In this document: positions 22,179 to 31,696 of the stretch, one piece after another
Layout: each line of letters opens with the position of its first letter
How positions within the stretch are numbered: the stretch's first letter is position 1
Assembly: GCA_025617745.1 (NCBI GenBank)
Contig: CM046869.1
Span: 6,162,244 to 6,226,243 of the forward strand
DNA length: 64,000 bases
Source: Heliocidaris erythrogramma
Taxonomy: Eukaryota; Echinodermata; Echinoidea; Camarodonta; Echinometridae
Direction: 5' to 3'
Notes under the pieces: generated by a model
Seen by the model: only the letters and a program-made list of their open reading frames with translations
Databases searched by the model: none
What the model was told of the DNA's origin: nothing
Translations under genes and position numbers: made by a program

Positions 22179-24053
22179 CTACAAAGAAGACACAGCGGCC
22201 TTCAAGGTGGCTGACGCAAACAAAGCTTCACCTGCGGGAATATCCCTAAGGTAGCAAGAGATGAAGGAATTGGGCGAACGCCAATAAGCAGCCTTCAAAA
22301 TATCAACAAGCGCCACACCTTGAAACAGAGCCCAAGAAGTGCTGACACTACGAGTATCATGAGCACGAGGCTTACTGTCGGATAAAAGAGCCTCTGTGCC
22401 AGCGGCCCTAATAGCTTCAACGATCCATCTAGAAATGGAATCAAGAGAGGCAGGAGAAAAAAGCTCTCTAGTGATCAGGAACAACTGATCATCCTTACGA
22501 TAAGACTTAGTCTTATCAATATACCATTTGAGAGCCCTAACAGGACACCAAACTTTGTCCTCACGCACCGAAGAAAAGTCAGAAAGCGGACAAAGAAAAA
22601 TCTCAACAGGACCGGAGGTAGCTGTCTGATTCTTGGCAACGAAAGAAGCCCTAGGAATCAACCTAACACCTTTTCTCTCCCAGCGAACATGACCAGGAGT
22701 AAGACAGAGAGCATGAAGAGTACTGCGCCTCTGCCCAGAGGCAATAGCTACCAAAAAGAGCGTCTTAACCGTAAGATGATGAAGCGAAGCTTCACCTAAC
22801 GGTTCAAAAGGAGGTTTCGCCAAGGCCTCCATGACCTTAGGCAGACTCCAAGACGGCACTAACTTTGAAAACGAAGGTCGTTTCAGAAAGAACGAACGAA
22901 TCAAACCACTTAGCAGCGGGGAATTGGAAATCCCCGAACCATCCGAAAAACCCGAATGAATGGCCCCGATCGCCGAACGGTAGCCTCGGATAGTAGAAAT
23001 AGATCTCCCTTTGTCAAATAACGAGATTAAGAAATCCGCAATTGAACCAATAGGAGCCTTAGAAGGGGTTTGATTTCTCTCTTTGCACCAAAGGAAAAAG
23101 ACCGAGAGACGGGAATTGTAAATTTCCCTAGTAGAGACCCTACGACTGGACATTAAAAAGTCTGCGGCTCTATCAGAGAGACCCGACTGTCTTGCAGATT
23201 CCCTGACAGGGGCCAAGCAGTCAAATGAAGAGACTCCGGATTGTGGTGAAGAATCCCCGATAGGGGCTGTAACACCAGATCCGCTCTTAACGGGAGAACT
23301 AACGGTTGAGCCCTTAGAAGGCTCATAAGTTCCGGAAACCAATTCCTCCTGGGCCAAAAGGGAGCTATTACAAGCACCCTCGCCCGATCTTCCCTGATTT
23401 TCCGCAAAGCACGCGGAATCAGTTGGAAGGGAGGAAAGGCGAATCCCTGAAGGTTCTCCCAGCTGAGGGAGAAAGCATCGAGAGCCCATGCTCCCTGATC
23501 GCGAACACGGGAGCAATACTTCGGCAGCTGGTGATTTAGCACCGACGCAAATAGATCCACTTCCAGTGGACCGAGGCAACTGCGAATGCGGCAAAATACC
23601 TCCGGATGGAGCATCCATTCCGATGGAAGATACCTGCCCCGGGACAGAAAATCCGCAATGAGGTTTTCCCGACCGGGGATGAAAGAGGCCACGGGTGTGA
23701 TTGCCATGCGACGACACCACCTCCACAGCTGAGCTGCTAGGGCATTCAAGGCAACCGAACGAGTGCCTCCCTGCCGATTGATATATGCCGCCACAGTAAC
23801 GTTGTCCGTGAGAATCAGAACCGAACGACTGAGAAGTCGACTTCTGAAATGGAGCAAGGTCAACAGAACTGCCATAAACTCCAGGACATTGATATGAGGA
23901 AGAGTCCCAAGATGAGACCAATCCCCCGCAACCGTGCTGCCGTTGCAGTGTCCTCCCCACCCCAACCGAGAGGCGTCCGTCGAAACCGATATCGACGGAA
24001 GAGGGACAGAGAAGGACCTGCCTCGCGCGAGAAACACCTCGCTCGTCCAACAA
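22179..24053 (-). CDS. DIRS tyrosine recombinase (with long N-terminal overlap frame)
   Basis: The open frame is 624 codons from the first ATG at 24053. The recombinase itself is the C-terminal ~335 residues (from about residue 288, coordinate ~23190). The N-terminal 290 residues overlap the RNase H frame and look like out-of-frame translation. An N-terminal SAM-like core-binding region (about 295-400) precedes the catalytic domain. The catalytic residues are visible: Arg in SGQRRST (about 442), the HxxR box AHDTR (H565, R568), Trp591 in place of the second His/Lys, and nucleophile Tyr601 in CYLRD. All are intact. The enzyme would integrate the circular cDNA by site-specific recombination. 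This frame is the same as that of RT and is separated from it only by one TAG at 24222-24224. Confidence 0.92.
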   Translation of the reverse strand: MLDERGVSRARQVLLCPSSVDIGFDGRLSVGVGRTLQRQHGCGGLVSSWDSSSYQCPGVYGSSVDLAPFQKSTSQSFGSDSHGQRYCGGIYQSAGRHSFGCLECPSSSAVEVVSSHGNHTRGLFHPRSGKPHCGFSVPGQVSSIGMDAPSGGILPHSQLPRSTGSGSICVGAKSPAAEVLLPCSRSGSMGSRCFLPQLGEPSGIRLSSLPTDSACFAENQGRSGEGACNSSLLAQEELVSGTYEPSKGSTVSSPVKSGSGVTAPIGDSSPQSGVSSFDCLAPVRESARQSGLSDRAADFLMSSRRVSTREIYNSRLSVFFLWCKERNQTPSKAPIGSIADFLISLFDKGRSISTIRGYRSAIGAIHSGFSDGSGISNSPLLSGLIRSFFLKRPSFSKLVPSWSLPKVMEALAKPPFEPLGEASLHHLTVKTLFLVAIASGQRRSTLHALCLTPGHVRWERKGVRLIPRASFVAKNQTATSGPVEIFLCPLSDFSSVREDKVWCPVRALKWYIDKTKSYRKDDQLFLITRELFSPASLDSISRWIVEAIRAAGTEALLSDSKPRAHDTRSVSTSWALFQGVALVDILKAAYWRSPNSFISCYLRDIPAGEALFASATLKAAVSSL

Positions 24054-24175
24054 GCGAGAAGAGACTTGATCTTTACTGGTACTGGAATCCAGACCAAAAG
24101 AGAGTCTTTTCCCGGCTTGAAGAACCTGAGGAGATGTCTCTGAAAGGGTCTCATGAGCAGTCTCATGGCAGTCCT
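23153..24175 (-). CDS. DIRS RNase H plus methyltransferase-like domain
   Basis: The open segment runs from 24175 (in-frame TAG just upstream at 24176-24178), with first Met at 24166. RNase H acidic residues follow in order: D64 in VSTDAS, E96 in NVLEF, D121 in LTDN and D172 in LIADFLSR. Next comes the DIRS-specific methyltransferase-like region with EVDLFAS (about 202-208) and the FAFPPFQLIPRALRKI block (about 242-257). The family normally fuses RT and RNase H in one frame. Here the upstream connection is in another frame, so a one-base shift near 24168 separates them. It overlaps the recombinase frame by about 900 bp, with ~40 bp shared by the real domains. Confidence 0.88.
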   Translation of the reverse strand, partial: RTAMRLLMRPFQRHLLRFFKPGKDSLLVWIPVPVKIKSLLACWTSEVFLARGRSFSVPLPSISVSTDASRLGWGGHCNGSTVAGDWSHLGTLPHINVLEFMAVLLTLLHFRSRLLSRSVLILTDNVTVAAYINRQGGTRSVALNALAAQLWRWCRRMAITPVASFIPGRENLIADFLSRGRYLPSEWMLHPEVFCRIRSCLGPLEVDLFASVLNHQLPKYCSRVRDQGAWALDAFSLSWENLQGFAFPPFQLIPRALRKIREDRARVLVIAPFWPRRNWFPELMSLLRAQPLVLPLRADLVLQPLSGILHHNPESLHLTAWPLSGNLQDSRVSLIEPQTF

Positions 24176-24221
24176 CTAAAACATCGACTAGACTGGCTAG
24201 ATAACCTAGAAACTGAAGCCA

Positions 24222-25076
24222 CTATCTGGCCGAGACTCTTCTGGCCAGCAAGAGCTTGCGAGCCGCAGAGACAATGGTGAGAATCCTGTCTCGACTGGGC
24301 CGAGCTAACTGATTCCTTATGTCTAACACCGCCCCCAGAAAAACTGGGCTGCGAGTGGGGACTAACTCTGACTTTTCCCAATTTATTAGGAAACCTAAGT
24401 CTTGAGTAAGAGAGACGAGCAAACGAGTCTCGTCCAACAAACGATCGCGCGACTCCGCAAGGAGAAGCCAATCGTCCAGGTAACAAAACAACCGCAGGCC
24501 GCGACGCCTCAGAAAGGCCGCTAGCACCGCTACAACTTGAGTAAAAACCCGAGGGGCCGGGCGCAGCCCGAAGGGAAGAGCCCGAAAACGATAAGTCTCC
24601 GAGAGGAAGGAGAACCCCAGAAGATCGCGAGATGCGCGATGAATGGGAATGTGAAAGTACGTGTCCTTGAGATCTATCGAGACCGCGTAGTCTTCCCTTT
24701 TGATCAACGGAAGAATGGAGGCAAGAGTCTCCATCCGAAAATGAACCGGAGGAATAAATTTGTTTATCCTCTTTAGGTTCAGTATCAAACGAAGTTTTCC
24801 CGAGCGCTTGGGAATAACAAATATTGGAGAAAGGGAAAGAGACGGCCTGTCTCTTACCCTTTCTATAGCCCTCTTTTCCAAAAGAGACTTGATCTCCTTC
24901 GAAGCATGAGACCGAGACAGGGCAGACATGGGAGGTGACCGAAATCTTATAGCCCCTCCGGGGAGCGAGGCGCAAAGATCTATGAAGAATCCGTCTCGCA
25001 CGACGGAGAGAACAAACACGTCCCCGGAGATGGCCTCCCAAGCGGGGAGAAACGCATGAAGTCGGCCACCTACCAC
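24222..25076 (-). CDS. DIRS reverse transcriptase
   Basis: About 284 codons. The frame opens after a TGA at 25083-25085, and GTG at 25076 is only the first start-like codon, so real initiation is probably by frameshift or from an upstream start. Retroviral-type RT motifs are visible: FVIPKRSGKLRLILNLKRIN (fingers, about 86-105), SIDLKDTYFHIPI with the first Asp at about 135, ALPFGLRPAP (about 166-175) and the active site FCYLDDWLL (D201, D202). The segment ends at a TAG (24222) in the RT connection region. The following in-frame sequence still resembles the expected connection (FLGYLASL), so the TAG is a disabling C-to-T-type change rather than the natural end. The predicted role is copying element RNA into cDNA. 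Confidence 0.9.
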   Translation of the reverse strand: MVGGRLHAFLPAWEAISGDVFVLSVVRDGFFIDLCASLPGGAIRFRSPPMSALSRSHASKEIKSLLEKRAIERVRDRPSLSLSPIFVIPKRSGKLRLILNLKRINKFIPPVHFRMETLASILPLIKREDYAVSIDLKDTYFHIPIHRASRDLLGFSFLSETYRFRALPFGLRPAPRVFTQVVAVLAAFLRRRGLRLFCYLDDWLLLAESRDRLLDETRLLVSLTQDLGFLINWEKSELVPTRSPVFLGAVLDIRNQLARPSRDRILTIVSAARKLLLARRVSAR

Positions 25077-25107
25077 ATTCGGTCAAACAAGCGCTCGGGG
25101 AAAAACA

Positions 25108-27378
25108 TCAAAATCCAGGCTTGGCCTTCTGCGAAGCCATCGCCTTACCACGAGAACCTCTCGAAAAGCCCCTGCCACGACTCCCTCTCCCACGAGACGG
25201 AGCTGGCTGAGGCTCAGGAGGCGGGACCCTAGACACGCGACTGCGTTGACCCGAAACAGGACCAGCAGGTCTACGCCGAACAGGGGCCCGCGTTGGCTTA
25301 GAGCTAGTGTGAAACTGCTTAGTCATATCCGAGATCTGCTTTCGCGCATCGATCTCTCTTTGAAACACCGTAGCGAATTTACCACCAAAAAGCGAAGGAC
25401 CCCGAGACGGAACATCTCAGAGAAGTTGAGCAATGCCCGACTCTCTAACACCCAGTGCTGAGAGAGCCGAGGTCCTGCGACGGAACGTAGCCGAAGCAGC
25501 TGCTGTGGAAAGCTGCGACCACTGCAGACAAAAAAGAGTATGCAGCAAGTCGTCAATAATCAGCTTGTCACCATCAGTAACATTCAACTCCTCCGCCCTG
25601 GACCTAAGGTCGGAGAGAAGCCCTTGAAAAGCCGCCAAACGCATCCCTGACCTAATGTGGTTTTCAATATTAGACCAAATCTTATCCTCCGCCCTGAACG
25701 CAGCGGAGGTAAGCGGATTAGTCGCCCGCAAGCGACGACCAACCTCTAAAATCTCAGGAGAAAGAATCTTAGCCTTGAAAAAGCTGTCTTGGTCCTGAGA
25801 ACAAATGGCAAAGGCCTTACCCCTGACCGCATTAGATCGCTTAACCAACACCGCGGCCTCAATGCGGTCATACTCCAGCTTGAAAACCTCCTCAAGAGCA
25901 ATACCCTCAGAGGAGACCTGCTGCTTGAAATTCCAACGCGAAGTCGAACCCTGCGCGCGGGTTGACTGAACTTCAGGGAGATATTTGGACAACAAAGCAA
26001 TCGCTTCCACTCCATAGAGATTGAGCGATTGAGACTCCGCCTGCCCAAGCGATTCGGGAACCGAAGCTTGAGAGGACGCATCCAAATCTGGTTCCACCCG
26101 AGTGGAATGAGACAAAGGAACGCTAACAAAGGCCTCCGCAGGCGGGTCCCCGCATGGTTCACCAAAAGTCTCCTCGCCCGGCGGAGCCCCAAGGGCCGCG
26201 GGAATAGGAGGCACATGCGAATCAGTCTCAGACAAAGAGGAATCAATCACAAAAGGCTGATCAGACTCAAAGCGAGATCCCTGAATAGGGACAGAAGTCA
26301 GGGTTGAAGAAGCCGGTACAAAGGACCAACCCTGATTCTGAGCAAAAGCCCGCATCATACTGAACATGTCAGCTTGAGAGGAGCTAGCCGGGTCAGCCAG
26401 GCCAGACGGGCAAGAGGCCGGCAAAGAGGCCGGCAAAGCCTTGCCGCTTTTCGCCTTCTTCTTGGCCTTTTTCTTGGCTGGCTCGACAATAGTCGTAGCC
26501 GAAACCCTTTTCTTAGAACGCTTAATCGGATTCGTTCGGATCCCCGAAGCCTCTTCGGAAACACGAACCGATTCCTCCGCGGAGGGACGTTCACTTCCCA
26601 TAAAGGGATTGGAGCGCTCATGGCGTAAGCCTAGAGAATCGCCCAAATCACCCATATTGGCTAGGCAAGAAGATGCCGTAGCCATGGATTGGGAGCTAAA
26701 AGCTCCCCGTGCGTGGGCAGACCGAGATGACTCGGTATGTGCCCGATGACTACTAAAGGCATGTGAACCCACTATTGGACCGCTCGAAAGCAGCAATAGG
26801 GGAGCACTAGTAGTCACGCACTCAGGTGAAAACACCTGTTGCTCCGAAGAGCGTCCATAATTGTTAGCTCGAGCATTCCCATCAGCTGGCAACTGAGACA
26901 GCCCAGAAAGTACTCGTTCCCCCATATGGCGTTTGCCGGGGGCTAGGGTTTGAGAACCCAGACCAACATGGACTAAGCCCGTGGGTTGCCCTGCAGTAGT
27001 GGGGCGCGTCTCCCCTAACGGATCAGAGCGAGTGAACGCTACCGTACGGGAAACAACAGCCCCCCCCCTCTGGTCTCAGCGACCGGGGGATTGGATCGAG
27101 ATATCCAAACCACTAGAATCTGACGCCACCCACCCCGAAACCACAGGCTTCGGAGTTGACAATCCCGATTCAGTTAACGCCACCCGTCCCGAAGCCGCAA
27201 GCTCCGAAACTGGCAAACTCTGCAAGGGAACACCACTAGGCAACTTACCTTTAGCCCTCCTCCCTCCCCCGCGTACCGCTGTACTCGGGGGAGTTCTGGA
27301 AGGCCGAGTCGTCTTGCTAGACAACTCTTCGGAAGAAGCAGGTCTCCTTGACCCAGCTGCTTCTTCTTCCGAATTCAT
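25108..27378 (-). pseudogene. DIRS Gag-like frame, broken by two TGA codons
   Basis: One reading frame runs from an ATG at 27378 (acidic start MNSEEE) to the stop at 25108, interrupted by TGA at 27076-27078 and TGA at 25417-25419. The largest open part is 25417-26925 (502 codons). The visible landmarks are a Ser-rich N-terminus, a Lys-rich basic stretch at about residues 135-162 of the 26925 frame (AKKKAKKKAKSGK, nuclear-localisation-like), an acidic Pro-rich middle, and a C-terminal GRGSRGRGFSRGSRG box (nucleic-acid-binding, just before 25108). The segment after the second TGA (FGGKF...REIDARKQ) reads as normal Gag continuation. The second TGA is consistent with CGA-to-TGA. There is no zinc knuckle, as usual in DIRS. 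Confidence 0.75.
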
Positions 27379-27800
27379 ACCACTGCAATAAAACAGACAA
27401 TAAAGTATACTTTTCAAATTAAGAAATACTTCAACTGAATGCAGTAAATAAAACTAAAGTTTATTTGGGAGATACGCACTAAAGAAATTTTCACAGCCTA
27501 AAAAACCGTAAGAACAAACACCGAACCCGAAGGCTCGGTGACAAACGGAAACACCCGCAAACACGGAAATATCTACGTGGGGCTGACCGTGAAAGAGAAA
27601 AATAAATGCCAAGAAAGGGAATCAAAAAATCCCTTGCAATCGGCAAGAGTGACTAATAAAACACAAAGTACTATAATCTAAACGAATATAGGTACCTAAA
27701 AGTGCTTTAACTATGTGAAAAAGCGCACCAAAAAGATACTATACGACCTGATTTCAGGAGCGCTGTGACTATACGTCCTAACTCGTCGGGGGCGAGCAAG
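27379..27800 (-). other. DIRS 5' leader
   Basis: Untranslated leader between the 5' terminal repeat and the Gag start. No long open frame. It would hold promoter-proximal and packaging sequence, but no motif could be assigned. Confidence 0.5.
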
Positions 27801-27951
27801 AAAGAGGAAGATGGCCGTAGCGTATTGACGCGCGTGAGTGGCGAAGGGGACAATAGGATTACGGGGGGTGCGCACAATTTTGTGACACATGTGTGATAAT
27901 TCTCGAAGGGGTCCCGTAGTCAAGACTACAGGCATAATAGGTAGGTATATA
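27801..27951. repeat. DIRS 151-bp direct repeat, 5' copy
   Basis: Identical by eye to 21881-22031. It overlaps the 5' terminal sequence 27931-27971, whose complement is in the ICR at 22071-22111. Confidence 0.9.
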
Positions 27952-28075
27952 TGATTTATTGCAGTAAATTTAAATATCTCAATTTGAAACACTGACTAAA
28001 AAGTTGAATTGTGAGACATCCTAAAGCAAGTGCCATGAGCGCCCAGCACAAGCCGATACCAGCGCTATACAAGAA

Positions 28076-28107
28076 GCCATCATCATCATCATCATCATCA
28101 TCATCAT
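28076..28107. repeat. (ATC)n microsatellite
   Basis: About ten ATC units in a row. Confidence 0.95.
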
Positions 28108-28459
28108 ATTTTGTCTGCCTGATATCCATTATTATAAGCAAGACAATATGGGAAATGCAAACAATGCTGTGCTAGTTATGCACAGGATGAAATTATGACT
28201 CAGATTGTGAAATTACCTTAAATTACCTTTTTGTTTAGTAGCCATAAAATACATGGGCAGTGTGAAGAAGTTTGAAATCATGATTCCACTAATGAAATAT
28301 CCAAAAGTGATTTCAATTTTTATTTTTAAAAAAAATCCTCTATCAAATCTATTTAGATGTTGATCAAAGTATGAAGCATCACTCCAGTGAAATGCTATGT
28401 TTTTACTCCAGTAAGCTTTCATCACATGACAAAAGCAGGCGACATCTGGTCAACTAAAA

Positions 28460-28765
28460 GATCAATATCACAAGAGGGCACTATTCATGCTTCCTCCTTG
28501 CTCAGGACAAGCTGAAAAAGACATAAATGTACGTTGGATACGACCACAAGAAAGACTGATGAACTATATATCATATTACCACAAGAGGGCACTATTCAAG
28601 ATCCCTCTTCTTCAATCTTCAAAGGGATATTTGCAGCCTTTTCTCAGGACAAATTTGAAGGAAAAAAAAAACCCTGATTATTCTGGATACAGAGGAGTGT
28701 GTCCAGCAGAAAAAAAGCTACATATCATATTACCACAAGAGGGCACTATTTATGACTCTCCCTGA
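28460..28765 (+). repeat. diverged tandem repeat (CACAAGAGGGCACTATT)
   Basis: The phrase CACAAGAGGGCACTATT occurs at 28469, 28580 and 28734, each followed by a pyrimidine-rich TTCCTCC/ATCCCTC tail. The units are diverged and of unequal length (111 and 154 bp). Confidence 0.7.
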
Positions 28766-29980
28766 TACATGGATTTACAACTTCAATCTCTCTGCAGAGC
28801 TGTTATCGAGCCCTTTATTTAGACTGCTCGTTATGTGATGATGGGTGTATGAAGTCAAGTCACTGTACTGTCACATGTACATCAGCTTTGGGTAAACAGA
28901 TGCTCACACATCACTTATCAAAAGTGCAAATATGAATCAGAACATTAAAAAATGTTGACTCCTATAGTGTTCTGTATGATTTTCGTTGGCTTTACAACTC
29001 AAATGTAGGCCAGCCATATGCTCATAGTAATGGGGTGTAGAAAAAATATGTTGTTCCAAAGAAATTTATGATCACTGTCTTATGTTTAATATAATGTAGT
29101 ATAACCTTTCAATAATGTCAAGATGTTAAAATGATCCGGAATTCACTATTCTGATATTTAAAAAAAAACACTTAAGTCATATGTCAATAACCGGTAAACT
29201 ATGTTCTTCTATTTACTGTCACCATGAAAACTATACAGACATAATTTAATAGAAAATGGATTTTGTTTTTAGCTTGTAGCATTCTGTAAATTTACAAGCT
29301 TTAAGTTTTACACTGACATACTTATATATTCAGAACAAATATGTACATTATGTGATGATTTGTGGACATTCTTGCAGACACACACAAATTCTATGGACTT
29401 CAATTGTTAAATAAAAAAGAAAAACTATTTAAATATCAAAAATTATTGTTAGAGGAAATGTCATTAACTTAACTCCAGACAAATTTTACACTCTTCAACT
29501 TTCCAAAGTGCAAACTTCAATTCCATAAAGGTTTTCAGGTTATTATCAGTTAAGAGTACCAAATCTTTCGTTTTTAACAAGTAGAAATATCAAAACGAGA
29601 ATACACTTTGCAAATTCAATGTTCCTAATCAAAAGAGAAATCTTTGATTCACAAAACCTGTAATTATCATCCTCAAAGATTTTTAATAATATGTCATACA
29701 ACAAGAGTTTATTTGGTGTACAGTGTACAGAGAATATAAGCTTTTTATAAATTTTGATTTAATTCTGATTTAATTCTGATTAAATTTAATTCCTTTGTTT
29801 CTTCACTATCATTTTTAACATTCAAGAGCAAAAATATTTATTTCTTTATCTTTAATACAGAATATATAAAACATCAGGAGTGTTAAACATAAACACACAT
29901 AGAAAGGCATACATTGAAAAGCAAAGAAATATTTAGGAATACCATAAATTCCCTCACTGCTTATATCTTGATATTCATAG
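28766..29980. other. AT-rich non-coding
   Basis: Nothing recognised. One direct duplication of TTTAATTCTGATT occurs near 29757-29780. Confidence 0.4.
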
Positions 29981-29983
29981 AAA

Positions 29984-30232
29984 ACCGCTATTCATTTAAC
30001 ACGTGTTATGAATAGTGGTCCTTATGAATAGTTATGAATAGTGGTCCTTATGAATGGAGGTCCTTATGAATAGCAAGGTAATTTGTCTATGGTTTGCTCA
30101 CTATTTAGAAGGACCGCTATTCATACAAAACCGCTATTGATTTAGTCACGCGTTATGGATAGCGGTCCTTATGAATAAGTGGTCCTTATGAATAAGTGGT
30201 CTTTATGAATAGTGGTCCTTATGAATAGCGAG
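29984..30232. repeat. 16-bp tandem/inverted repeat (TGGTCCTTATGAATA)
   Basis: At least eight copies of a ~16-bp unit (GTGGTCCTTATGAATA) lie in direct orientation, with complementary CCGCTATTCAT units at 29985, 30112 and 30128. The array is half palindromic. Confidence 0.8.
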
Positions 30233-30234
30233 GT

Positions 30235-31018
30235 TACCCCTCCATTATACATGCACAAGTCAGTCTTCAGTAAGTTCAGTACATACTCCAGTATATACTG
30301 TAAAATCCAAATGCAAAAAACACATTCTACTCATGAGCAATGTTCCTTGCAAGTACAAGATGCTGACTGCCAAGAAAAACCAGATGGACAACACATATGC
30401 TATGTAGCATAGATGTGCAAATAGAATGTTGAATGCATTCGATGCAAATGAAATGAGCGATGTTCCATACCGGTGAAGGATGATTCTGACAGGAAGCAAG
30501 CTCAATGAATAAATTCTGAAACAGGACTCTTTAAAAGAGAAATGTGTAATATGAATGTCATACACAGTATGAATGTTTACATTCACATGGTACAACATAT
30601 TTGTATATACTGTAGTTCAGTCTGAAAAATACTTATCAGAAGGAACTCCTACAATCAAATTCAATTTCATTTCATTAATTTCATCATCATACTACATTAG
30701 CATACATAAGAAGAATTGTAAAAATAATGGTAACAAAGAAAAAGGAAACTACAAAAAAGGTGATGTGCTTGAGAACTATAGTTCCCATACAATGAATCAA
30801 ATATTGTTGACATACACTGATATCGGTTTACATATTTTGTTACTTAAAATGTATATAAGTTGTTACTCTCTTTTCTCTCTCTTTTTTCCTTGCTAAAACA
30901 AAATATTGATGAATGTCCATGTTTAGTAAAGTCAGTTAAATTCATACAAATGTCTTTATTGATTTGCTATTGGAAAATTATCTTTTCTTGCATTGATTTT
31001 TACATATTTTATAGATTA
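30235..31018. other. AT-rich non-coding
   Basis: No gene seen. Small open frames on both strands lack domains or splice context. Confidence 0.4.
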
Positions 31019-31196
31019 ATGGGGTGTTGCAAGAAAGTTGCGATTGATTGCAAGTTGCAACTGATCGGTACTGACCAATCAAAATCATTGTTACAAGCGC
31101 ATCTTCTTGAATGGGCAGACCCTGAACCATTCAGAATGGTTGTTCTAGTTTGCTTTACAATTTGAAATTGATTGCAACTTTCTTGCAACACCCCAT
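31019..31196. mobile_element. fold-back MITE, TGGGGTGTTGCAAGAAAGTTG ends
   Basis: Terminal arms of ~34 bp (TGGGGTGTTGCAAGAAAGTT and complement) enclose ~110 bp. The flanks read TTAA and TTAG. Non-coding. Confidence 0.8.
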
Positions 31197-31331
31197 TAGT
31201 TTTACCGGAGCTCTTTTGGAACTTTCCAAAGCTATATTGGTCAGTGCTACACTGTATTTCTTTCACTGATGTATTGCAGCATGTATACGGTTTGTGAGAC
31301 AGGCAGCATCTCAGTGGACTTCTAACCTACT

Positions 31332-31696
31332 TTAAAGTGTACCAATCACCTCAAAAAATAATTTGTGTACAGCTAGAAAGTATAAAATCAATCTCAAAGA
31401 ACTTTATCTGACATTCTATAGTTCAACAGTTATTATGAAGGACATAAAGGATAAAATGGAAATGCTCGTGCGGAACTAAACTCCGAGTTCTGCGCAAGCC
31501 CTTATCTTGGTGAGCGCGTACTGGTGCGTCGAGTAGTCTTCTCACGAGTCAGTTTTACGCTTATAGAGAGTGTAATTAAACTTGCAATATCTCTTTATGA
31601 AAGTAATATTTGAAGTGCATATTTTGAATATAGTATAACGACATGAAACCTCTAACATACACAGCAAAATATTTTTTGGTGAATGATACACTTTAA
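31332..31696. mobile_element. TTAA-bounded MITE
   Basis: Ends TTAAAGTGTACCAATCACC and approximate complement GGTGAATGATACACTTTAA. The GC-rich centre (CTCGTGCGGAAC...GGTGAGCGCG) is non-coding. It is a different family from copies 1-5 but has the same TTAAAG terminus. Confidence 0.75.

Larger units (their letters stand above)
21768..27971 (-). mobile_element. DIRS-like tyrosine-recombinase retrotransposon (6.2 kb)
   Basis: A ~6204-bp element transcribed leftward encodes, in order, Gag-like protein, RT, RNase H plus DIRS methyltransferase-like domain, and tyrosine recombinase. There is no integrase, aspartic protease or LTR pair. GC content is clearly above the flanks. The termini show the complementary junction diagnostic of DIRS. 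The 41-bp 5' end (27931-27971) and the 53-bp 3' end (21768-21820) both recur as complements side by side at 22018-22111. In addition a 151-bp block is repeated directly and identically at 21881-22031 and 27801-27951. Coding is interrupted by stops and a frameshift, so this copy is probably inactive but young. No target duplication is evident, as expected for recombinase-mediated insertion. Confidence 0.92.

Noticed and set aside
24163..25086. 307-codon minus-strand frame overlapping the RT
   Set aside because: It contains no RT motifs; the adjacent frame carries all of them. It is a shadow frame of GC-rich coding DNA.
25746..26749. Several Arg/Leu-rich frames antisense or out of frame to the DIRS Gag
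   Set aside because: Shadow frames with no conserved features, produced by the Gag codon composition.
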